DNA of 64,000 bases from Singulisphaera sp. GP187 (lineage in GTDB: Bacteria; Planctomycetota; Planctomycetia; Isosphaerales; Isosphaeraceae). The notes beneath the pieces were generated by a model. That model saw only the letters and a program-made list of their open reading frames with translations. It made no database searches and was not told where the DNA came from. How positions within the stretch are numbered: position 1 is the first letter of the stretch; each line of letters opens with the position of its first letter. The position numbers and the translations under genes are program-made. The stretch spans positions 1,054,001 through 1,118,000 of the forward strand of contig NZ_FSRB01000003.1 in the NCBI RefSeq assembly GCF_900129635.1, written 5' to 3'. Below are positions 57,607 to 64,000 of the stretch, piece after piece.

Positions 57607-59286
57607 TCACTTCCCGGGCGAGCCGACTCCCACGGGTGGTTCAGTCGTGGCCACCGAGGGACCACCACGGCCGCAGGTCCAATCGACGGCGTTGCGTAGC
57701 AAGCGATTGAACTGAGGATCCGCGAAGTCGTCGACGTGCCCGAGCGAGGTGTAGAAGACCCGGCCGCCGCTGGCAGGGGCATTGACCCAGGCGATGGGTT
57801 CGGAAGGCTCGCCCGGGATGGTTCCGACGAGGAGTGGGGTCGCGGTCTTGGCCAGCGGGCTGACCTTGTAGAGCGAGCCGTGGCCGACCAGCTTGGTGGC
57901 ATCGACCCCCTGTCGGATCGGGTGCGCGGTTTCCATGGGGGAGGGCTCGACAGTCACTTTCTCCCCGGCTTTGTGGTGGCCGTGGTAGTTACCGCCAAGG
58001 ACCTCGGGGTCAAACGCCCCCCACGACGTGTGCCCGGCGGGGGCCGGCTTGTTGCCGGCGGCGGCGAAGGCGTGGCTCGCCGTTCGGATCCCGATGAGCG
58101 ACTTGCCGCCGGCCACGTAGGCGCGAATCAGGGCGAGTTGAGGGTCGGGCAAGACGCGCCGGCGAACGCTGATCACGGCCGTGTCGGCGACGGCGAGGAT
58201 CCCGAGGCCGGGGAGGTCGTTCCGCTCCGTGGTGCTGCCCAGGACATAGCTGACGTGGTAGTTTCGCCCAAGTTGCGCCGCGGCGAACACCGGAAGCGTG
58301 GTCTCGGTCTTGTACTCGTCCTCGGCGATCACAAAGACGACGTGCTGCCGTTTGTCCCCTTGAAATCGTGCGGGGGTGCCCCCCAGAAGCTGGTCGCTGG
58401 TGACGGTGGGACAGACGAACTTCTCGACGTGCTCGACCATCAGGTCGGTGCCGGCAAAATGGCTGACCCGCGGCGCGGAATGCGGGTCATACATCGTATC
58501 GGTCATGTCGCGCATCAAGACGACGTTCCGACCGTTCTTGGCCATCTGGCGAAGCCCGAACGGCCGCCCGAGCACACACATATTCAAATGAACGCCCAAA
58601 AGGACAACATTCTTGATTCCTCGGTGCTCGAGGACACTCCAGATTTCCTCGCCGCTGTCGCTGATCAAGTCGGTCTCGGGGACGATCGTGAGCAGCTCGG
58701 TCTGCGACTTCCAGGGCGCCTTGGGGTTGCGGCCCATCTTCGCGAGCGAGGCGGCCCAGGCCGCGTGTTCGGCCGGGTCGTCGTCCTCACCGCCGTTCGA
58801 CTGGTCGATCGGGTAGGTCCCCTTTTCCTCGGCTGGAATCTGATAGCACCACTTGCCGATCTCGGCGGGAAGGGACTTCGAGCGGGGGGTCTCAATCGCC
58901 CGCCGCCGCGCTTCGTGATCTTTGTAGGCGTCCATGCAGCCGCTGGGGGCGTGGATGATCTGGACTCCGCGCTCGCGTGCCAGCTTGAGCACTTGATCCA
59001 TCCTCGGCGCCATTTCCTTGGCGCGGCGGACGGCATTGAGGCAGTGGTGCAAGTCCCACATATCACAGACGATGATCGCGGTCTGTGTCGGCTCCCACGC
59101 CTCGGCCTTCTCCACGACCTGACATTGGCCGCTCGCCGGCGCGGTCTCCACGCGCGAGCGGAGGCGAAGATCGAGCTTCGGCCCGGCTCCCGCCGTGGGG
59201 AGTGTCTGTCCGAGCCCGGCCAGCAGCAGGGCTGGCATGAGGATTCGTCCCCAGCTTCGATCAAGGTGGAGCCGCACGGTTCGCAT
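57607..59286 (-). CDS. Isochorismatase-family hydrolase fused to a ThuA domain
   Basis: This encodes 559 aa. After a signal peptide (about 1-34) the first half is a cysteine hydrolase of the isochorismatase superfamily: TAIIVCDMWDLHHC, VQIIHAPSGCMDAY and VVLLGVHLNMCVLGRPFGLRQM with the nucleophile Cys. The second half (about 315-555) is ThuA-like, of glutamine-amidotransferase fold: HVVFVIAEDEYKTETTLPVFA, YVAGGKSLIGIRTASHAF, FDPEVLGGNYHGHHKAGE, FYTSLGHVDDF. ThuA domains are tied to disaccharide use. ATG 59286 has GGGAG 6 nt upstream. The fused pair in one exported protein is unusual; the substrate is unknown. Confidence 0.9.
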   Translation of the reverse strand: MRTVRLHLDRSWGRILMPALLLAGLGQTLPTAGAGPKLDLRLRSRVETAPASGQCQVVEKAEAWEPTQTAIIVCDMWDLHHCLNAVRRAKEMAPRMDQVLKLARERGVQIIHAPSGCMDAYKDHEARRRAIETPRSKSLPAEIGKWCYQIPAEEKGTYPIDQSNGGEDDDPAEHAAWAASLAKMGRNPKAPWKSQTELLTIVPETDLISDSGEEIWSVLEHRGIKNVVLLGVHLNMCVLGRPFGLRQMAKNGRNVVLMRDMTDTMYDPHSAPRVSHFAGTDLMVEHVEKFVCPTVTSDQLLGGTPARFQGDKRQHVVFVIAEDEYKTETTLPVFAAAQLGRNYHVSYVLGSTTERNDLPGLGILAVADTAVISVRRRVLPDPQLALIRAYVAGGKSLIGIRTASHAFAAAGNKPAPAGHTSWGAFDPEVLGGNYHGHHKAGEKVTVEPSPMETAHPIRQGVDATKLVGHGSLYKVSPLAKTATPLLVGTIPGEPSEPIAWVNAPASGGRVFYTSLGHVDDFADPQFNRLLRNAVDWTCGRGGPSVATTEPPVGVGSPGK

Positions 59287-59696
59287 CGTTCTCTCCCTCG
59301 AGACACTCAAGCCAATGAGCGGAATCTTGTTTCATTCACGAATGAAATCGCCGAAGCGATCCCAAAAGGCCCGAACTCGCCGAGTATACCGCCCCGATGA
59401 CACCGAGGGGAGAATGGGCCGAACCGTTCAGGTTCCCCGGCGAGATTGCTCTTTGTCAACGCCCCGCTGATGGGGTGCTTCGGGCATCACGAACTGCACA
59501 CACTGGGAAATTCAGGCAAATAAGGCTGTCCTCCCCGTGGTCGAATTCCGTAAATTCCCAAGGACTCTGGAGTCGTGCCCGCTTCGTAGACGACGGTAAT
59601 GACACGTCCAAAGCGTGGAAAGACGTGGTGGGCCGTGCCCACCAGTCCCGCTTGAGGAGAGCGGCCCGGCTCATTCGCAAGCCAAGGAGGCGACCG
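59287..59696. other. Divergent intergenic region with a palindromic repeat
   Basis: About 410 bases lie between the isochorismatase-ThuA gene (-) and the small lipoprotein gene (+). It holds copy 2 of the GGTGGGCCGTGCCCACC palindrome; no other gene or clear promoter was seen. Confidence 0.45.
59627..59643. repeat. Palindromic repeat GGTGGGCCGTGCCCACC, copy 2
   Basis: A 7-bp perfect stem around CGT, the same core as at 52199-52217 and 62500-62516, 54 nt upstream of the lipoprotein start. Confidence 0.6.
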
Positions 59697-59993
59697 ATGA
59701 CGAGGTTGAGGATCGCGAGTCGTTACCGGAGCGGGGCGATTCTGATCGCTCTCTTTGCCGTCATCGGTAGTGGTTGTTCGGGCGATCGAGGGATGCGGCT
59801 GCGCTCCGAACGAGCCGGCCAAGATTCGGCGACCATCGCCAAGGACCGAAGGTCGTTCCCGCGAGGCCAGGTCATCCCCCCCGCAGGGCTCGGAGTCGAC
59901 CTGGTCCGGGCCAACGGCGGCGGCGAGCCGCCCCAAGCTGAGGTGGGATTGGCCGGGTTCACCCACAATGGCGTACCCGGCCGTAACCCTTGA
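59697..59993 (+). CDS. Small lipoprotein of unknown function
   Basis: This 98-aa protein has a basic start (MTRLRIASRYRSG), a hydrophobic core (AILIALFAVIG) and lipobox IGSGC with lipidated Cys 27. The mature part is polar and Gly/Pro-rich (VIPPAGLGVDLVRANGGGEPPQ). AAGGAGG lies 6 nt before ATG 59697, a near-perfect site that decides the start inside a longer open frame. The stop is 18 nt from the end of the convergent GH2 gene. No family was recognised. Confidence 0.72.
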   Translation: MTRLRIASRYRSGAILIALFAVIGSGCSGDRGMRLRSERAGQDSATIAKDRRSFPRGQVIPPAGLGVDLVRANGGGEPPQAEVGLAGFTHNGVPGRNP

Positions 59994-60013
59994 TGCCAGA
60001 GGGGCCAGTCCGG

Positions 60014-62284
60014 TCAGCGAGGGCGGCTCTTGAACTCGCCGATCCCGACATCGACGTACTGGCCGCCACCGGTTTGATGACAGTGCACCGCGATGACGTT
60101 CTTTTTGCCGGGGCGGAGCGTCGCCCGAGCGGCGTCCGAGATCGGCATCTCTTCATACTCCGTCCCGTACCCGGCTGCCTTGGCGGCGAGAACGCCGTTG
60201 AGATAGACCTCCAGGTCTTCGTCGTGGTGCACTACCAGAACGAGACTGGCCACATCCGACGCGGGCAGTTCGACCTCTCTGCGGATCCAGATATCAGGGG
60301 ACGACCAGTCGGTGCGGACCACCGCGTTCGGGGTTCCCTTGGTGCCGAAGCCGCCGGGGCCGGTCTTCCAGCTCGAGGCGTCGAAGTCGGGCTGGAACCA
60401 CGCCGCGGCGGGCGCCTCGAACGTGTAACTCCAATCCTGCGGTGTTTCTCGTGAAGTCGGGACGACTTCCCGTTCCTCCAGGACGGTGGTGAACGTGCCG
60501 TTGTTCACGGCGGCCACCCGCGCGACGTCGACCTTGATGATCTCACGGTCGTAGGTCAGGAGACCGTTGGCCTCGGTCTCGACGTCGGTGATCTGGGTAT
60601 AGATCGCCGCGCTCAGGCCACTCGACTCCTTCAAGTTCCACGATCGCTGAAGCAGTCGCTCATATTTGCGAGTCAGATCGTCCTTGCTCGCGGCCCCGCG
60701 ATAGCCCCAGGTCTTCTCGGCCCAGGTGTGGCCGTCGACGCCCAGGCCAAGCCCGCCGAACTCGCCGAGCACGGCCGCGCGGTTCGGCTCGGTCGGAGGA
60801 GCGGCCGGACCGGGGTAAACGTGGATGTCGTGGAGGTCTCCCACGCCGGCGTGGTCGTTCCAACCGCTGGCGCAGTTGGCCAGTCTCGACGGGTCGAGCG
60901 ACTTCGTCAGGGCGGTCATCCGCGCGGTCTCGAACTGGCCCCAGCCTTCGTTGAAGACCACCCACATAATAATGCTCGGATGGTTCGAGAACCCGGCGAT
61001 CATTGCCTTGAGCTCGACCTCGTACTGCTTCGCGGACTCCGGGGTTCGCACCAGGTCCGGTTTGCCGGGCGCGATGCTCTGGTCGCCCGAGGGCATGTCC
61101 TGCCAGACGAGCAGGCCCAGGCGGTCGCACCAGTAGTACCAGCGATCGGGCTCGACTTTCACATGCTTGCGCGTGGTGTTATAGCCAAGCTTCTTGGTGA
61201 TCTCGATGTCGTACCGAAGCGCCTCATCGGTCGGGGCCGTGTAGAGCCCGTCGGGCCAGAACCCCTGGTCGAGCGGGCCGACCTGGAAGACGAACTTGCC
61301 GTTGACCAGGAGTCGGGTAATCCCCTTCTCATCCGGTCCCAGCGCGACCTTCCGCATCCCGAAGTAGCTCGTGGCCGAGTCGACCACTTCGCCGTCGCGC
61401 TTCAGTTCGACGCGCAAGTCGTAAAGGAACGGACTGTCGGGAGACCAGAGCTTGGCCTGGGCGATCGGCAGATCGATCGGCTGGCCGACGCTCCCTCGGA
61501 CGGTGGCCACGGTCTTCTCGCCGTCGAGGGCGACAACCTCGGCCGTGAGTCCTGCGTTGTCCCCCGCGCCCACGACCGTAATCTGTGCCTTGCCGCCGTC
61601 GACGTCAGGCACGATCTTCAGAGACTTGATCCGTGCGGGGGAAACCGGCTCGAGCCAGACGGTCTGCCAGATCCCGGTGATCGGAGTGTAGTAAATGCCG
61701 TTGGGGTTGAGGACCTGCTTGCCTCGAGGCTGGGTCCCTCGATCGGTCGGGTCGAAGACCCTGACGATCAGTTCCTGGTCACCTTCTGGTTTGAGGAAAT
61801 CGGTCACGTCGAGCTCGAAGGGGTCGTAACCGCCTCGGTGGGTCCCCAGCTCCTTGCCGTTGACCCAGACCGTCGCTTCCCAGTCGACCGCGCCGAAGTG
61901 GAGCAACACGCGCCGGCCGTTCCACTGCTTGGGCACATGGAAGGCGCGTCGATACCAGAGGCGATCCGCATGCTTCATCACCCCCGAAAGGGCCGACTCG
62001 ACCGGAAAGGGCACGAGAATCTGCTCGTCGAGCGCCCGCCCCACGGGCGGGGCCTCTCCCTCCTTGCCAAAGCCGAGTTGCCAGAGACCGTTGAGGTTGA
62101 GCCAGTCCTTCCGGACCAGTTGCGGCCGAGGGTACTCGGGATGGACCCGGTCAGGCTGGACGTCCTTGGCCCAACGGGTTGTTAACGGCCCCTGTTTCGG
62201 CTTCCAATCCGCCGCACGGACCAGGCTTAAGCCGGATCCGACGGCCAACCCGAGCCACAAGAGGGCCACTCGTTTGGTGTTCAT
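60014..62284 (-). CDS. Glycoside hydrolase family 2 protein (beta-galactosidase-like)
   Basis: This 756-aa protein has a signal peptide (1-25). It has the GH2 order: jelly-roll sugar-binding domain (about 45-215, LWYRRAFHVPKQWNGRRVLLHFGAVDWEATVWVNGK), Ig-like domain (215-310) and TIM barrel (about 320-580). Catalytic acid/base E446 lies in VFNEGWG and the nucleophile E508 in LGEFGG. A C-terminal beta-sandwich (about 610-755, including EDLEVYLNGVLAAKA) is an added carbohydrate-binding-like domain. It should remove beta-linked sugars from glycans outside the cytoplasm, fitting the neighbouring DUF1553/DUF1501 and ThuA genes. Confidence 0.93.
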   Translation of the reverse strand: MNTKRVALLWLGLAVGSGLSLVRAADWKPKQGPLTTRWAKDVQPDRVHPEYPRPQLVRKDWLNLNGLWQLGFGKEGEAPPVGRALDEQILVPFPVESALSGVMKHADRLWYRRAFHVPKQWNGRRVLLHFGAVDWEATVWVNGKELGTHRGGYDPFELDVTDFLKPEGDQELIVRVFDPTDRGTQPRGKQVLNPNGIYYTPITGIWQTVWLEPVSPARIKSLKIVPDVDGGKAQITVVGAGDNAGLTAEVVALDGEKTVATVRGSVGQPIDLPIAQAKLWSPDSPFLYDLRVELKRDGEVVDSATSYFGMRKVALGPDEKGITRLLVNGKFVFQVGPLDQGFWPDGLYTAPTDEALRYDIEITKKLGYNTTRKHVKVEPDRWYYWCDRLGLLVWQDMPSGDQSIAPGKPDLVRTPESAKQYEVELKAMIAGFSNHPSIIMWVVFNEGWGQFETARMTALTKSLDPSRLANCASGWNDHAGVGDLHDIHVYPGPAAPPTEPNRAAVLGEFGGLGLGVDGHTWAEKTWGYRGAASKDDLTRKYERLLQRSWNLKESSGLSAAIYTQITDVETEANGLLTYDREIIKVDVARVAAVNNGTFTTVLEEREVVPTSRETPQDWSYTFEAPAAAWFQPDFDASSWKTGPGGFGTKGTPNAVVRTDWSSPDIWIRREVELPASDVASLVLVVHHDEDLEVYLNGVLAAKAAGYGTEYEEMPISDAARATLRPGKKNVIAVHCHQTGGGQYVDVGIGEFKSRPR

Positions 62285-62499
62285 GTTCGGTTGTTCCCTT
62301 CCACGACCTGACCTTACCAGACTCCTCGCACGATGGGCCTTCTACTATAACGAGTCTTCAACGGGGTGGGCACATAGCTCCCTGCCTGGGGGATTCTCCC
62401 TGGTCTGGGCGATCAAGACAGGGGGAACTCCGGAACGCTGACGAACCGACTTCCCGAAATCGGGCCACCCTGTGCCCCTGAATTCAGGAAGTAAACGCT

Positions 62500-62516
62500 G
62501 GTGGGCCGTGCCCACC
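62500..62516. repeat. Palindromic repeat GGTGGGCCGTGCCCACC, copy 3
   Basis: Identical over 17 bp to copy 2 at 59627-59643. Confidence 0.6.
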
Positions 62517-62521
62517 CTACG

Positions 62522-62566
62522 AAAAAAAAAGTCGCTCATAACACTTGACCTGTCATGAACGACTTT
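62522..62566 (-). terminator. Intrinsic terminator of the second DUF1501 gene
   Basis: On the minus strand AAGTCGTTCATGACA pairs with TGTTATGAGCGACTT (two G-U type mismatches) and runs into nine T, about 28 nt after the stop at 62594. Confidence 0.88.
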
Positions 62567-62593
62567 AGTGATACATGATGATCAATTTCGCAA

Positions 62594-64000
62594 TCAGGCC
62601 AGGAGCGGCGTAACGACGTGCGCCGGTTCGACTCCGGTCAGCTTCTGGTCGAGACCTTGATAGCGATAGGTGAACCGTTCGTGGTCGTAGCCCAGCAGGC
62701 GGAGGACAGTGGCGTGGAAGTCGCGAATATGGACCGGGTCTTTGACGATGTTGTACGAGAAGTCGTCGGTCTCGCCGTAAACCATCCCCGGCTTCGAGCC
62801 ACCGCCGGCCATCCACATCGTGAAGCAGCGCGGATGGTGGTCGCGCCCGTAGTTCGTGGTGGACAGGCCCCCTTGTGAGTAGATCGTCCGGCCAAACTCG
62901 CCGCCCCAGATGACCAGGGTCTCGTCGAGCAAACCACGCTGTTTGAGGTCCTGGACGAGCCCCCAGCACGGCTGATCGACATCCTTACACTGGCTCGGCA
63001 GGCGGCCCGCCACGTTGCCGTGGGTGTCCCAGTTGTTGTGATAGACCTGGATGAACCGCACTCCGCGCTCCACCATCCTGCGTGCCAGGAGCACGGTGTG
63101 GGCGAAGCTGCCCGGCTTCTTGGCTTCCTCACCGTAGAGCTTGTAGGTCGTTGCCGACTCGTTGCTGATGGCCGTCAGGTCGGGGACGCTCGCCTGCATC
63201 CGGAACGCGAGCTCGTACTGTTGGATCCGGGTATGCGTCTCCGGGTCGCCCAGCGACTGATAGGTCATCTCGTTGAGCGACCGCAGGCCGTCGAGCATCT
63301 TGCGGCGGATCGCCGACGGGACACCGGGCGGGTTGTTGATATAAAGGATCGGGTCGCCACCGCTCCGGAACGAGACGCCCGCGTGCTCGCCCGGCAGATA
63401 CCCCGACGACCAGAGCCGCGCTGAGATCGCCTGCACCTGCTCGGTGTTGCTCGGCTTGGCGACCAGCACGACAAACGTCGGCAAGTCGTCGTTGAGCGAC
63501 CCCAGGCCGTACGAGACCCACGACCCCAGGCAAGGGCGGCCGGTGATCTGGTTCCCCGTCTGCATGTAGCTGATCGCCGGCTCGTGGTTGATCGCTTCAG
63601 TGTTCATGCTTCGGATGAAGCACATGTCATCAACCATTTTCGACGTATAGGGGAGCAGCTCGGAGACCGACATCCCGCTCTGACCATACTGGGCGAACTT
63701 GTACATCGACGGAGCGATTGGGAACCGTTTCTGCCCCGAGGTCATGGTCGTCAGCCGCTGACCTTTGCGGACCGACTCGGGCAAATCCTTGTCATACCAC
63801 TCCTTCATCGTCGGCTTGTGGTCGTAGAGGTCGAGCTGCGAAGGCCCGCCGACCATGTGGAGGTAGATGACGTGCTTCGCCTTGGGCGCGAAGTGGGTCA
63901 GGATCGCCTGTTGCGTTTCCTTCTCGATTGCCGCGGCCCCCGCGCCTCGGCCGATCCCCGCGAGCGAGGCGAGCGCGGCCATTCCGACGGCGTTCGCCCC
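62594..64000 (-). CDS. DUF1501 protein, second copy (5' end outside window)
   Basis: At least 468 codons show the same pattern as the protein at 50701-52185: KHVIYLHMVGGPSQLDLYDHKP, FIRSMNTEAINHEPAISYMQTGNQITGRPCLGSWVSYGLGS, GVRFIQVYHNNWDTHGNV, LDETLVIWGGEFGRTIYSQGG, GRDHHPRCFTMWMAGGG. The first in-window ATG (63982) lies inside what looks like the hydrophobic part of a Tat signal (GANAVGMAALASLAG), and the frame is open to 64000, so the true start and any paired DUF1553 gene are beyond the edge. It is only distantly similar to the first copy and probably has a different substrate. Confidence 0.93.
   Translation of the reverse strand, partial: GANAVGMAALASLAGIGRGAGAAAIEKETQQAILTHFAPKAKHVIYLHMVGGPSQLDLYDHKPTMKEWYDKDLPESVRKGQRLTTMTSGQKRFPIAPSMYKFAQYGQSGMSVSELLPYTSKMVDDMCFIRSMNTEAINHEPAISYMQTGNQITGRPCLGSWVSYGLGSLNDDLPTFVVLVAKPSNTEQVQAISARLWSSGYLPGEHAGVSFRSGGDPILYINNPPGVPSAIRRKMLDGLRSLNEMTYQSLGDPETHTRIQQYELAFRMQASVPDLTAISNESATTYKLYGEEAKKPGSFAHTVLLARRMVERGVRFIQVYHNNWDTHGNVAGRLPSQCKDVDQPCWGLVQDLKQRGLLDETLVIWGGEFGRTIYSQGGLSTTNYGRDHHPRCFTMWMAGGGSKPGMVYGETDDFSYNIVKDPVHIRDFHATVLRLLGYDHERFTYRYQGLDQKLTGVEPAHVVTPLLA

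Larger units (their letters stand above)
62285..62593. other. Intergenic region with palindromic repeat and terminator
   Basis: About 310 bases separate the GH2 gene start and the end of the second DUF1501 gene (same strand). It holds copy 3 of the GGTGGGCCGTGCCCACC palindrome (62500-62516) and the DUF1501 terminator; no gene was seen. Confidence 0.5.

Overview
The window reads as a high-GC planctomycete chromosome, most likely family Isosphaeraceae. This rests on gene content rather than any marker comparison: a DUF1549/DUF1553 cytochrome-domain protein paired with a DUF1501 Tat protein, a PVC-type heme-binding HEAT-repeat protein, an ECF sigma factor with a C-terminal WD40 region, a Tat-exported Gfo/Idh/MocA oxidoreductase and a ThuA-containing hydrolase. 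No rRNA, tRNA, CRISPR array, prophage or plasmid function was recognised.

Region 1 (1-11,050) looks like an envelope/stress locus. It holds a YihY/BrkB membrane protein, a ferritin-like protein, a degenerate receiver/histidine-kinase protein, an NtrC-type sigma-54 activator, a CBS-pair protein, a holin-like membrane protein, a membrane GTPase, several small DUF883/CsbD-like proteins ending in a glycine-rich membrane helix, a lipoprotein and a DUF1328 protein. Four of the small membrane genes or operons have a -24/-12 (sigma-54) promoter motif 60-90 nt upstream; two of these share the same 15 bases. The NtrC-type regulator lies among them, so I infer a local sigma-54 regulon.

Region 2 (11,280-21,700) is translation. 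infC-rpmI-rplT-pheS run on the minus strand, followed by three unrelated genes, then pheT and a SEC-C protein; thrS diverges. infC appears to start at a non-standard AUC codon, and an intrinsic terminator separates infC from rpmI.

Region 3 (21,860-36,830) is mixed: SMI1/KNR4 protein, PLP-dependent dehydratase, membrane protein with an internal repeat, fatty acid desaturase, ECF sigma-WD40 protein, a 700-bp stretch with four copies of a palindromic repeat, DUF202 protein, YajQ, an RdgC-like gene split by a frameshift in a run of eight G, a YdjM-like membrane protein, a PpiC foldase, a sugar-nucleotide epimerase and an esterase.

Region 4 (37,120-47,300) carries an RND efflux adaptor and pump, a flavin disulfide-type oxidoreductase, transaldolase, a Gfo/Idh/MocA oxidoreductase and a two-domain redoxin.

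Region 5 (47,720-64,000) has the planctomycete DUF1553-DUF1501 pair, lgt, the PVC cytochrome/HEAT protein, a REP-associated tyrosine transposase (RAYT) flanked on both sides by its probable REP palindromes, an isochorismatase-ThuA fusion, a lipoprotein, a GH2 glycosidase and a second DUF1501 gene cut by the window end.
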